From JACCZR01 sp963844805 (GTDB lineage Bacteria; Actinomycetota; Thermoleophilia; Solirubrobacterales; Thermoleophilaceae): 64,000 nucleotides of DNA. Location of the stretch: positions 1 to 64,000 of the forward strand of contig CAWJPU010000003.1 of NCBI GenBank assembly GCA_963844805.1, in the 5' to 3' direction. Within the stretch, counting starts at the first letter, position 1; every line of letters begins with the position of its first letter. The notes under the pieces were generated by a model that was given only the letters and a program-made list of their open reading frames with translations, did no database searches and had not been told where the DNA came from. This document shows positions 47,926-56,329 of the stretch, piece after piece. A program made the position numbers and the translations under genes.

Positions 47926-48810
47926 GTGGACCTCGCGATCGAGCTCAAGGGTGTGGTGAAGCGCTTCGGGTCGATCACGGCGGTCGCCGGGCTCGACCTC
48001 GAGGTGCCCAGCGGCACCTGCGTCGGCCTGCTCGGCCCCAACGGCGCCGGCAAGTCCACCACCATGCGGATCCTCACCGCCCAGGCGATCGCCGACGAGG
48101 GCGACATCACCGTGCTCGGCTACCGGCTGCCCGGCGAGAGCAAGCAGGCGCGCGCCGAGTGCGGGGTCGTGCCGCAGCTCGACAACCTCGACACCACGCT
48201 CACCGTGGTCCAGAACCTGCAGGTCTTCGCGCACCTCTACCGCGTCCCCCGCGCCGAGCGCCGCGACGCCGTGGAGCGGACGCTCGAGATCGCCAACCTG
48301 ACCGAGCGCCGCGACGCGAAGGTCGACGAGCTCTCGGGCGGCATGCGCCGGCGGCTGCTGATCGCCCGCGGGCTGGTGCACCGCCCCCGCCTCCTGCTGA
48401 TGGACGAGCCCACGGTCGGCCTGGACCCGCAGGTGCGCCAGGAGCTGTGGGCGCTGATCGACTCGCTGCGCTCGGAGGGGACCTCGATCCTCATGTCCAC
48501 CCATTACATCGAGGAGGCCCAGCGCTTGGCCGACACGGTGGCGATCATGGCCGACGGGCGCGCGGTGGCCAAGGGCCGGCCGGGCGAGCTGATCGCCGAG
48601 CACGCCGGCCGCGAGGTGGTCGAGGTCTACGGCCCGCCCGCGCGGCTGGAGGAGGCCGAGCGCGAAGCCGCCGCGAAGGGCTACCGCACCCGGCGCACCG
48701 GCACGTCGGTGTCGGTCCTCAACGTCGACGGCGAAGCGCCCGAGGGCGAGCGGCGGTCGGCCACGCTGGAGGACGTCTTCGTGCTGCTGACCGGCGAGGA
48801 GGTCGCGTGA
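47926..48810 (+). CDS. ABC-2 type transporter ATP-binding protein
   Basis: 294 residues from GTG 47926. Walker A GPNGAGKSTT, Q loop region CGVVPQLDNLDTTLTVVQNL, signature ELSGGMRRRLLIARGLVHRP, Walker B LLLMDEPTVGLDPQVRQELW, and ILMSTHYIEEAQRLADTVAI. A C-terminal extension of about 80 residues is typical of the NodI/DrrA export group. Overlaps the permease start as GTGA. Confidence 0.92.
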   Translation: MDLAIELKGVVKRFGSITAVAGLDLEVPSGTCVGLLGPNGAGKSTTMRILTAQAIADEGDITVLGYRLPGESKQARAECGVVPQLDNLDTTLTVVQNLQVFAHLYRVPRAERRDAVERTLEIANLTERRDAKVDELSGGMRRRLLIARGLVHRPRLLLMDEPTVGLDPQVRQELWALIDSLRSEGTSILMSTHYIEEAQRLADTVAIMADGRAVAKGRPGELIAEHAGREVVEVYGPPARLEEAEREAAAKGYRTRRTGTSVSVLNVDGEAPEGERRSATLEDVFVLLTGEEVA

Positions 48811-49615
48811 GCACGGCCACCGCGGCGGCGCCGCGCCGCCGGCGCCTGCACCGCCTCGAGTGGTCGGCGCTGGGCGGGGTGATGGTCCGCGAAGTCATCA
48901 ACTTCTCGTCCTACTGGCGCTCGACGACCTTCTCCTCCACGGTCGAGCCCACCATCTTCCTGCTGGCCTTCGGCTTCGGCTTCGGCTCCCTGGTGTCCAC
49001 CGTCGCCGGCCTCCCCTACGTGGAGTTCGTAGCGACCGGCACGGTGGCCACGGCGGTCCTGTTCTCGTCGGTGTTCCCGGCCATGTTCGGCAGCTTCGTC
49101 AAGCGCGAGTTCCAGCGCACCTACGACGCGATCCTGGCCGCGCCGGTCGACACCGAGGAGCTGGTGACCGGCGAGGCGCTGTGGATCGCCGCGCGTGCCG
49201 GGGTCTACGGAAACGTGCCGCTGCTGGTGGCGATGATCTTCGGGCTGGATCCCGAGCTGGGGGATGCTGGCCGTGCCGTTCATCGCTTTCGTCGGCCGGG
49301 TTCGGCTGGGCCAACTTCGGCATCTTCATCGGGGCGCTGCTGAAGACGATCGACAACTTCGGCTACGTGACGTCCTCGGTGATCACGCCGCTGTTCCTGG
49401 TGGCCGGCACCTTCTTCCCGCTCACCCAGCTGCCGGAGTGGGCCCAGTGGCTGGCAGAGCTGAACCCGCTGCACCACTGCGTGGAGCTGGTGCGTCACGC
49501 GGTGTTCGGCTTCGAGGGCTGGAAGGACGTGGGCCACGCCGGGGCCCTGGTGTTCTTCGGCCTGCTGATGTGGCGGCTGGCGATCAACCGCAGCGAGAAG
49601 CGCCTGATCGTCTGA
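48807..49615 (+). CDS. ABC-2 type transporter permease, frameshifted
   Basis: GTG 48807 overlaps the ATPase stop. Membrane segments include TIFLLAFGFGFGSLVSTVAG, EFVATGTVATAVLFSSVFPA, NVPLLVAMIFGLDPELG and, after two indels at 49263-49305, FGWANFGIFIGALLKTIDNF and VITPLFLVAGTFFPLTQLPE with WAQWLAELNPLHHCVELVRH. The last motif (LNPLHH.VE) is characteristic of NodJ/DrrB-like permeases. Forms an exporter with the preceding ATPase; cargo unknown. Confidence 0.87.
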
Positions 49616-49634
49616 GGGTTAGGCTGCGCGAGCC

Positions 49635-50165
49635 ATGGCCCACCAAGGCCAGGAGATCTCCAACCCGCGCACCGGGCAGACGATGACCTTCGTCGAGCTG
49701 CGGCCCGAGCTGCTGCGAATCGACTCCGTGCACCCGCCGGCGCCCGAGGGCGAGCCGCTGCACGAGCACCCCAAGCAGAAGAGCACGGTCGAGGTGGTAG
49801 CGGGCTCGATGGTCTTCGAGGTCGACGGCGAGCGGCACGAGGTCGCCACCGGGGAGTCGCTCACGGTTCCCGCCGGCGTGAGGCACCGCTTCTGGATCGA
49901 AGGCGACCAGGAAGCGCGCTCGATCCAGCTGTTCGAGCCGGCGCTGGACATCGCCTCGTTCTTCGAGACGCTGTTCGCCCTGGCCGCGCGGGACGAGCTC
50001 GACGAGAAGGGCATGCCGGGCCTGCTGCAGCTGGCGGTGATGGTCCCCGAGTTCGGCGACGAGGTCCGGCCGGCCAGCCCGCCCTGGCCGGTGCTGAAGG
50101 CGCTGACCGGAGCGCTGGCCCCGGTGGCGCGGATGCGGGGCTACCAGCCCCGCCTCGAGCTCTAG
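49635..50165 (+). CDS. Cupin-domain protein
   Basis: 176 residues. Cupin core HPPAPEGEPLHEHPKQKSTV (metal-binding His pair), EVVAGSMVFEVDGERHEVAT and LTVPAGVRHRFWIEG. A helical C-terminal part (ALDIASFFETLFALAARDEL, LLQLAVMVPEFGDEVR) follows. Probably a small-molecule binding or regulatory cupin; substrate unknown. Follows the ABC exporter after 19 bases and may be in the same transcript. Confidence 0.85.
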   Translation: MAHQGQEISNPRTGQTMTFVELRPELLRIDSVHPPAPEGEPLHEHPKQKSTVEVVAGSMVFEVDGERHEVATGESLTVPAGVRHRFWIEGDQEARSIQLFEPALDIASFFETLFALAARDELDEKGMPGLLQLAVMVPEFGDEVRPASPPWPVLKALTGALAPVARMRGYQPRLEL

Positions 50166-50210
50166 CCGCGCCCGACCGCCTGTCGCAGGGCGAAGCGCCG
50201 CACCTCTCCG

Positions 50211-50240
50211 AAAAGACCGTCAGCCGCCTGACGAGTTTTT
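50211..50240. terminator. Bidirectional intrinsic terminator
   Basis: AAAA, then CGTCAG, CCGC loop, CTGACG, then AG and TTTTT. It sits between the convergent cupin and dnaE2 genes. The same layout (A run, xTCAG stem, 4-base loop, T run) occurs at 27452-27478. Confidence 0.75.
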
Positions 50241-50295
50241 GTGGAAGGTGTGCGCGGTTCGCGCCCCTCCCTGGAATGGGGCTGGGGCGTGGGGG

Positions 50296-53200
50296 CTAGC
50301 CGCCCCGTCCCCGCCCGAACGAGTTGGCCGCCGGGGCCAGCGCGCGCAGCTGCGCGGTGCTCTCCTCCTCGGGCTGGGTGCTCCACACGCGCCGCGGCTC
50401 GATGTGCTTGACGGTGGCCTCGGGCACGTCGCTGGGGCGCTCCAGGCGGGCGATTCGGTCGACCAGCACGTTGGTCACCCCCTCGCGGCGCTCCAGCCGA
50501 CCGCTCGCGGTCACGAAGGGCTCGGCGCGCACCACCAGCCGGTGGCGCTCGTAGACCGGCGGCGTGACGATCAGGTTGATCGTCCCGGCCTCGTCCTCGA
50601 GCAGCATGAACGTCACGCCCTTCGCCGTGGCCGGCCGCTGACGCGCCACCACCAACCCGGCCACGTGCACACGGCTGCCATGAGGGCGGTCCTCCAGCCC
50701 CGCGCTCGTCACGTACTCCGGCCCCAGCCCCGGCCGCATCAGCTCCACCGGGTGCTCGTGCAACGTCACCGAGGTCGAGCTCAGGTCGGCGAGCATCCGG
50801 TCCCAGGCGCTCATCGACCGCAGCTGCGGCGCCTCCTCGGGATCGAGCGGCAGCGCGAGCTGCCGCCCCCCATCGACAGCGACCGACGGATACGCGGCCC
50901 CGAGCTGCCACAGCGCACGCCGCCGCCGGTCGGAGACCGGCCCGTCGACGAGCGCATCGCAGGCACCGGCCCACGCCAGCCGCTCCAGGGTCTCCGGCCC
51001 GGCGCCGGAACGCGAAGCAAGCTCCCCGATGGAGCGATAGGGCCGGTTCTCCACCAGCGACAAAACCTCCTCGGCCCGCACGCCGCCCACGTAGCCCAGC
51101 CCCAGCCGCACCGCCGAGCCCTCCACCGCGCAGTCCTTGGCGCCGCGCTCGACGCACGGAGGCAACACGGAGATCCCCCGCCGCTGCGCCTCGTGGGCCA
51201 GGGCGTCCGGCGGATAGAACCCCATCGGCTGCTCGTTGAGCAGGGAGCACAGGAACTCGGGCCCGTAGTGCACCCGCAGCCAGGTCGACTGATAGGCCAG
51301 CAGCCCGAAGGCCGCCGAGTGCGCCTTGGGAAAGCCGAAGCCCGAGAAGCCGACGATCTGGTCGTACACCCGCCGCGCGGTCTCCTCCGATGCTCCGTTG
51401 GCCATCCCGCCCGTGACGAACTTCTCCTCGTAGGAGCGCATCGCCGCCTCCGAGCGCTTGCGGCTCATAGCCCGCCGCAACCCCTCGGCCTCCCCGGGCG
51501 AGAACCCGGCGAAGGCCATCGCCACCTCGATCACCTGGTCCTGGAAGACGATCGCGCCGAGGGTGTCCTCAAGCACCGGCTCCAGCGACGGGTGCTCGTA
51601 GGGAACCTCGTAGGACGGGTCCTCGCGCAGCGCCTTCTTGCGCTCGATGTAGGGATGCACCGCTCCGCCGAGGATCGGCCCCGGGCGCACCAGGGCCACC
51701 TGCACGGTCAGGTCGTCCAGCGACTCGGGCCGCGTGCGCTTGAGCATCTGCATCTGCGCGCGCGACTCGATCTGGAACACGCCCGTGGTCTCGGCGCGGT
51801 GGATCTCCGAGTAGACGCGCCTGTCGCCGAAGTCGATCCGCGACAGGTCGATGTGCTCGTGGCGAGACGCGTGGATGAGGTCCACGCAGCGCTCGACGCA
51901 GGACAGCATCCCCAGCCCCAGCAGGTCGATCTTCAGGAAGCCGGCGTCGGCGCAGGAGTCCTTGTCCCACTGCACCATCTGGCGTCCCTCCATCGCGGCG
52001 GGCATCACCGGGCAGACGTCGATCAGCGGCTCGGTGGAGATGACCATGCCGCCCGAGTGCTGGGTGGCGTGGCGGGGCAGGCCGGCCACGTCGCGCACCA
52101 GCCGGGTGAGCGCCAGCCACCGCGGCGAGCCGGCGCGCGCGGCGTGCACCTGGCCCACCTCGTCCTCGATCTCGTTGCCCTGCCAGGGGTCGGCGTAGCG
52201 GGCCAGCCGCTCGATCTCGCCCGGCGGCAGGCCCAGCGACTTGGCCAGGTCGCGGATGGCCGAGCGCACCTGGAAGGTGGCGAAGGCCGCCACCAGCGCC
52301 GAGCGCTCGGGGCCGTAGCGGTCGTGCACGCGCGGGATGAGCACGTCGCGGATGTCGCGCGGGAAGTCGAGGTCGATGTCGGGCAGCGCGGTGATCTCCT
52401 CGTTGAGGAACCGCCCGAGGAACAGGTCGCACTCGACGGGGTCGACGTGCGAGAGGCCCGTCAGGTAGCAGACGATCGAGGACACGCTGGAGCCGCGGCC
52501 CCGCCCCGGCGGCAGCAGCGCCCGCGCCACGCTGGGCCCGCGCACCTCGGTGGCCACCTCGCGCGCCAGCTCGAGCAGGTCGCGGTGCAGCAGGAAGAAG
52601 CCGCTCAGCTCCAGCGAGGCGATCACGCGCAGCTCCTCCTCCAGGCGAGCCACCGCCTGCGCGTGGGTGGCCCGGCCGGCATAGCGCTCGTCCAGCCGCG
52701 CGCGGCAGATCTCGGCCAGCTTGCGGTCAGACTCGGGGTCCTCGGAGCCCGGGTAGCGGTAGCCGAGGTCCGAGCCCAGGTCGAAGCGCAGGCGGTCGGC
52801 GATGCGGCCCGACTCGTGCACCGCCTCGGGATGGTCGGCGAAGCGCTCGGCCATCGCCTCCGGCGGCGCCAGCACGTGCGAGGCGTTGCCGCGGCGAAGC
52901 GGCTCGGACTCGTCGAGGGTCTTGCCCTCGCGCACCGCCACGAAGGCGTCCTGCAGCGCAGCCCGCGAGCGGTCGTGGGCGTGGACGTTGCCTGTCGCCA
53001 CCGCGGGCACGCCCAAGCGGGAGGCCAGCTCGCCCAGCAACCGGTTGCGGCGGCGGTCGTGGCGGGCGAAGGGCCGCTGCAGCTCGACCCTGAAGCGGTC
53101 GGGCCCGAATGCGGCCAGCAGCCGGTGCGCCATCGCAGCCGCGCCCACGTGGTCGCCGGCCTCCACCCGGCGGGCCACCACGCCGTCGCGCGCGCAGCCG

Positions 53201-53667
53201 CTCAGGCACACCAGGCCCTCGGCGTGCTCCTCGACGTCGGTCAGCGTGACCTCGGGCTCGCCCACCTTGGGCTCCACCCGCGGGCGCTCTCGGGCGCGTG
53301 CCCGCGGTCCCTCCAGCGCCCAGCGCTCGGCCCAGCCCTCGCCGGCGTCCTGGGCCCACACGCGCGTGTGCGCGTGGGCCCTGGTCAGCAGGCGGCAGAG
53401 GTTGCGGTAGCCCGCCCTGCTCTCACACAGCAGGGTGAGGTGGGAGCCATCGTCCAGCGAGACCTCGGCACCGGTGATCGCCCGCACGCCCAGCGGCCGG
53501 GCCGCCTGGACGAGCTCCATCGAGCCGTAGATCCCGTCGTGGTCGGTGAGCGCCAGCGCCTCGTGGCCCTGCTCGGCCGCTGCCCCGGCCAGCTCGACCG
53601 GATGCGAGGCCCCGTCCAGGAAGGAGAAGGCCGAGTGGCAGTGGAGCTCCACATAGGACACGAACAC
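50296..53667 (-). CDS. dnaE2: Error-prone DNA polymerase III alpha subunit DnaE2
   Basis: About 1123 residues, intact. N-terminal PHP domain VELHCHSAFSFLDGASHPVE; polymerase core with VSSIVCYLTGLSHVDPVECD, ALPDIDLDFPRDIRDVL (catalytic Asp residues) and FAGFSPGEAEGLRRAMSRKR, then GFSGFGFPKAHSAAFGLLAY. C-terminal OB domain VHVAGLVVARQRPATAKGVT. It is the error-prone branch (short C-terminus, damage-induced). Several GTG starts are possible at 53667 and 53661; the SOS box at 53662-53673 favours the downstream one. Confidence 0.95.
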   Translation of the reverse strand: MFVSYVELHCHSAFSFLDGASHPVELAGAAAEQGHEALALTDHDGIYGSMELVQAARPLGVRAITGAEVSLDDGSHLTLLCESRAGYRNLCRLLTRAHAHTRVWAQDAGEGWAERWALEGPRARARERPRVEPKVGEPEVTLTDVEEHAEGLVCLSGCARDGVVARRVEAGDHVGAAAMAHRLLAAFGPDRFRVELQRPFARHDRRRNRLLGELASRLGVPAVATGNVHAHDRSRAALQDAFVAVREGKTLDESEPLRRGNASHVLAPPEAMAERFADHPEAVHESGRIADRLRFDLGSDLGYRYPGSEDPESDRKLAEICRARLDERYAGRATHAQAVARLEEELRVIASLELSGFFLLHRDLLELAREVATEVRGPSVARALLPPGRGRGSSVSSIVCYLTGLSHVDPVECDLFLGRFLNEEITALPDIDLDFPRDIRDVLIPRVHDRYGPERSALVAAFATFQVRSAIRDLAKSLGLPPGEIERLARYADPWQGNEIEDEVGQVHAARAGSPRWLALTRLVRDVAGLPRHATQHSGGMVISTEPLIDVCPVMPAAMEGRQMVQWDKDSCADAGFLKIDLLGLGMLSCVERCVDLIHASRHEHIDLSRIDFGDRRVYSEIHRAETTGVFQIESRAQMQMLKRTRPESLDDLTVQVALVRPGPILGGAVHPYIERKKALREDPSYEVPYEHPSLEPVLEDTLGAIVFQDQVIEVAMAFAGFSPGEAEGLRRAMSRKRSEAAMRSYEEKFVTGGMANGASEETARRVYDQIVGFSGFGFPKAHSAAFGLLAYQSTWLRVHYGPEFLCSLLNEQPMGFYPPDALAHEAQRRGISVLPPCVERGAKDCAVEGSAVRLGLGYVGGVRAEEVLSLVENRPYRSIGELASRSGAGPETLERLAWAGACDALVDGPVSDRRRRALWQLGAAYPSVAVDGGRQLALPLDPEEAPQLRSMSAWDRMLADLSSTSVTLHEHPVELMRPGLGPEYVTSAGLEDRPHGSRVHVAGLVVARQRPATAKGVTFMLLEDEAGTINLIVTPPVYERHRLVVRAEPFVTASGRLERREGVTNVLVDRIARLERPSDVPEATVKHIEPRRVWSTQPEEESTAQLRALAPAANSFGRGRGG

Positions 53668-53673
53668 ATGTTC
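53662..53673. promoter_or_regulatory. LexA-type SOS box at dnaE2
   Basis: GAACACATGTTC, within CGAAC-N4-GTTCG, matches the actinobacterial and Firmicute SOS consensus (GAAC-N4-GTTC). It overlaps the first GTG of dnaE2. LexA binding here would couple dnaE2 to DNA damage. Confidence 0.8.
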
Positions 53674-53746
53674 GCATCCCTGTCCAGGGCCTCCGTGGGA
53701 GTCGAGGCCGCACGCGCGGAGCTGCGCCGCGGAGCCGGCACCCAGC

Positions 53747-54088
53747 TCAGAGCAGCTCGCGCACCCGCTCGATAGGCCGCGCCAGCACCGCCCGCTCGCC
53801 CTGCTCGACCACCGGCCGCTGCAGCAGCGCCGGGTGCTCGGCCATCAGCTCGATGGCCTCGTCGTCCTCGACCTCGCGGTCGCCCAGGCCGAGCTCCCGG
53901 TAGACCGGCTCGCGGGCGCGGAACAGCTCCTGGGCAGGGCGACCGGTCTTGCCCACCAGGTCGCGCAGCTCCGCGGCGGTCAGCGGCTCGACGTGAAAGT
54001 CGACTCGCTCGAACTCGATCCCCTCCTCCTCCAGCAAAGCGGCGAGGTTGCGGCAGGTCGTGCACGTCCTCTTCTCGTAGACCTTCAC
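53747..54088 (-). CDS. ArsC-family (arsenate reductase/Spx-like) protein
   Basis: 113 residues from GTG 54088, overlapping the channel stop as GTGA. Thioredoxin-like fold: VYEKRTCTTCRNLAALLEEE (Cys-x-x-Cys), VDFHVEPLTAAELRDLVGKT, and LLQRPVVEQGERAVLARP (family Arg). It resembles glutaredoxin-dependent ArsC but could be an Spx/YffB-like regulator. No arsenic resistance genes are nearby. Lies between the ion channel and dnaE2. Confidence 0.75.
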   Translation of the reverse strand: MKVYEKRTCTTCRNLAALLEEEGIEFERVDFHVEPLTAAELRDLVGKTGRPAQELFRAREPVYRELGLGDREVEDDEAIELMAEHPALLQRPVVEQGERAVLARPIERVRELL

Positions 54089-54786
54089 CGGCGCTGATTC
54101 TCTTCGATCGCCGCCAGCCGGGCCGATATCTCGTCGAAGCGGTGCTCCAGCTCGACCGTCCGCGTCGAGCGGCGCATGAAGCGCTCCGCCGCGGCGGCTG
54201 TCAGCAGCGCCACGAAGCCGATGCCCACCACCATCACGGCGATCGCGATGATGCGCCCGCCGTCGGTCTCGGGACTGATGTCGCCGTAGCCGACCGTGGT
54301 GACGGTGGTCACCGCCCACCACACCCCGTCCCACGCGCTCAGGTTCTGCTCGGGCTCGACCGCGGCGAACGCCGCCCCGCCGCCCAACACCGTCAACAGC
54401 GCCAGCACCCCAGCGTCCCGGACGCCCTCCAGGGAGAACAGGCGGCGCGCGATGAACGCCGCGCGCAGGAGAACGATCAGGCGCAGCAGGCGGAACACCC
54501 GCGCCGCCTCGAGGCTCGGGGGCAGGAAGGGTGGAGTGACCAGGACGATCGCCACCTCGAGTGGGTGCTCGCGCAGCCAGCGGCGCTTGCTGGGCACCAC
54601 CTTGAGCATCACGACGAGCTCTGCGACGAAGGCGAGCCAGATCGCCCAGTTCAGCACCTCCGAGACCGCCTGCAGCTCCGGCGGCGCGTCGGACTGCTCG
54701 ATGGCGATCACGGGGATCATGAGCAGCGCGGCCACCATCATCGGCAACTCGAAGCGCCTGGCGATCCGCTCCGCGCGCTCGTCCAC
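54085..54786 (-). CDS. Voltage-gated-type potassium channel
   Basis: 233 residues from GTG 54786. Helices of a voltage-sensor-like module, with the S4-like RVFRLLRLIVLLRAAFIARR carrying regularly spaced Arg, then a pore loop WAVTTVTTVGYGDISPETDG with the K+ selectivity filter TVGYGD, and helix IIAIAVMVVGIGFVALLTAA. A C-terminal coiled coil follows (VELEHRFDEISARLAAIEEN). Shorter than eukaryotic Kv, typical of prokaryotic Kch/KvAP-like channels. Lies inside the DNA-damage cassette. Confidence 0.88.
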   Translation of the reverse strand: MDERAERIARRFELPMMVAALLMIPVIAIEQSDAPPELQAVSEVLNWAIWLAFVAELVVMLKVVPSKRRWLREHPLEVAIVLVTPPFLPPSLEAARVFRLLRLIVLLRAAFIARRLFSLEGVRDAGVLALLTVLGGGAAFAAVEPEQNLSAWDGVWWAVTTVTTVGYGDISPETDGGRIIAIAVMVVGIGFVALLTAAAAERFMRRSTRTVELEHRFDEISARLAAIEENQRR

Positions 54787-54817
54787 GGCCTGCTCTTCGA
54801 CGCGCCGACCGGCTCCC

Positions 54818-55060
54818 CTACGCCCGCTGGGAGTACCAACGCCCCTTGATCAGGTCGCGAAAGACGACGACGTTGCGCCCGTCGGCCAGCACCAGCTCGA
54901 AGTAGCGCCGGCGCAGCGGACGGCCGGTCCACCACAGGTCCTCGACCACCCACTCCTCGCGCACCGCCTCCACCGCGGTGCCGGCGAGCGACTCGGGCAC
55001 GCCCCGCCCGCCGGGACGCACGGTCACCGGCCGCGGCTCGGACATCCTCCGCGAGCTCAC
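54818..55060 (-). CDS. DUF6504 family protein of the mutasome cassette
   Basis: 80 residues; GTG 55060 overlaps the imuB stop as GTGA. Core: VEAVREEWVVEDLWWTGRPL, RRRYFELVLADGRNVVVFRD and LIKGRWYSQRA. Small proteins of this type sit after imuB in many actinobacteria. The biochemical role is not established. An alternative ATG at 55045 has no usable spacing from its GGAGG. Confidence 0.7.
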   Translation of the reverse strand: MSSRRMSEPRPVTVRPGGRGVPESLAGTAVEAVREEWVVEDLWWTGRPLRRRYFELVLADGRNVVVFRDLIKGRWYSQRA

Positions 55061-56313
55061 CGGCGCCCCCGCTTCTTCTCCTCGTGGAAGGGCGCCAGCA
55101 GCGTGCGGCGCTCGGGCAGCCGCGAGCCGGGGTCGACCTCCAGGATGCGCAGCGCGGCCTCGGGACCCGCCGACTGGCGGGCCTGGCGCACGGCCTCCCC
55201 CAGGCGCTCGCGGCGCACCGCCGCCGGATCGCGCACCAGCCGGCCCTGCTCCTGCGCGGGCGGGCCGAAGGACTCGACCTCCAGCCCCAGCGAGTCGGCT
55301 GGAGCGGGCAGCTCGGCGAGGCGGGTCCCCAGGGCCAGGCGGATGCGCTGGGCGTCGGCGCTCGGGGTGCGCAGGGTCACCGCCTGGCGCCAGGTCCCTC
55401 CCGCCACGAAGCGGGCCGACACGGCAAGCGCGCGCAGCGAGCGCCCGCGCCGCTCGCGCCGGGCCAGCAGCCGGGCGATCAGCAGGTCCAGGGCGCGCTC
55501 CAGCTGCTGGCCCGAGGCGGCCTCGGGCAGGTCCAGGCGCTCGGCCACCGGCTCGGGCGGCCGCCGCGGCTGCAGCGGGGTGTCGCGCCCGCGCGCGAGG
55601 TCGAGCGCCAGCAGGCCGGGGTGGCCGAAGCGCTCGGCCACCGAGCGAGAGGGCAGCGCGGCCAGCTCGCCGAGGGTGCGCAGTCCCAGCCGCTCGAATA
55701 CGTCGGGCAGCGCGGCCAGCTCGGGCCGCACGCGCAGGGTCGCCACCGGCAGCGGGGAGAGGAAGGCGGCGGCGTTCGCGGCCTCGACGGTCACGTGAGC
55801 GGTGCGGTGCTCGCCCGACCAACGCTCGGGCTGCGCTCCTCCCCAACGACGCCGCCGCGGCCGGGTCTGGTGCGCGGCGGCGTAGGCGACGAAGCGGCAC
55901 GGCCCGGCCCCCAGGCGGACCGTGCCAAGCGCGCGGCGCGCGGCGCTCAGCACGTCGTTCAGGCCGCCCCCGTGCAGCCCGTGGAGGCCCTCGGACTCGA
56001 AGTAGGCCTCGCCCGCGCGGTCGGACTCCGGCGCGGCGCCCAGACTCTCCACCCGGTCGAGCACCATTCCCCACAGCTCGCGCACCCCCTCGGGGTCGGG
56101 CGGGACCAGGCGCAGCTCGGGACAGCGGGTCAGGGCCTCCCCCACCCGCATGCCGCGCACCACGCCGAAGGCCTCGGCCGGCGCGGAGACCTCGCCCACC
56201 ATCTGCTCGCGGCCCGCCTCGGGGGCCAGCGCCACCGCCTCCCCCAGCAGGGCGCGGCGCTCTCCGAGGGCCGCGACCAGCTCGAACCGGGGGATTAGCG
56301 CGCCGATCACCAT
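55057..56313 (-). CDS. imuB: Y-family polymerase-like protein ImuB
   Basis: 418 residues from ATG 56313. It has the Y-family palm/fingers layout: EAFGVVRGMRVGEALTRCPE, YFESEGLHGLHGG, then the HhH region LGLRTLGELAALPSRSVAER and GRDTPLQPRRPPEPVAERLD, with a little-finger-like domain after. The N-terminal catalytic DxD of active polymerases is replaced (VIGALIPRFELVAAL), as expected for ImuB, which acts as a scaffold for DnaE2. ImuA is absent next to it. Under an SOS box. Confidence 0.87.
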   Translation of the reverse strand: MVIGALIPRFELVAALGERRALLGEAVALAPEAGREQMVGEVSAPAEAFGVVRGMRVGEALTRCPELRLVPPDPEGVRELWGMVLDRVESLGAAPESDRAGEAYFESEGLHGLHGGGLNDVLSAARRALGTVRLGAGPCRFVAYAAAHQTRPRRRRWGGAQPERWSGEHRTAHVTVEAANAAAFLSPLPVATLRVRPELAALPDVFERLGLRTLGELAALPSRSVAERFGHPGLLALDLARGRDTPLQPRRPPEPVAERLDLPEAASGQQLERALDLLIARLLARRERRGRSLRALAVSARFVAGGTWRQAVTLRTPSADAQRIRLALGTRLAELPAPADSLGLEVESFGPPAQEQGRLVRDPAAVRRERLGEAVRQARQSAGPEAALRILEVDPGSRLPERRTLLAPFHEEKKRGRR

Positions 56314-56317
56314 GACC

Positions 56318-56329
56318 GAACGTATGTTC
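56318..56329. promoter_or_regulatory. LexA-type SOS box between imuB and the UBP zinc-finger gene
   Basis: GAACGTATGTTC, within CGAAC-N4-GTTCG, a perfect match to the same consensus as at dnaE2. It lies 5 bases upstream of the imuB ATG and overlaps the likely start of the divergent gene, so it could control both. Confidence 0.82.

Noticed and set aside
50239..53775. 1178-codon open frame on the plus strand
   Set aside because: It is antisense to dnaE2; such long shadow frames are a normal result of high GC and codon bias.
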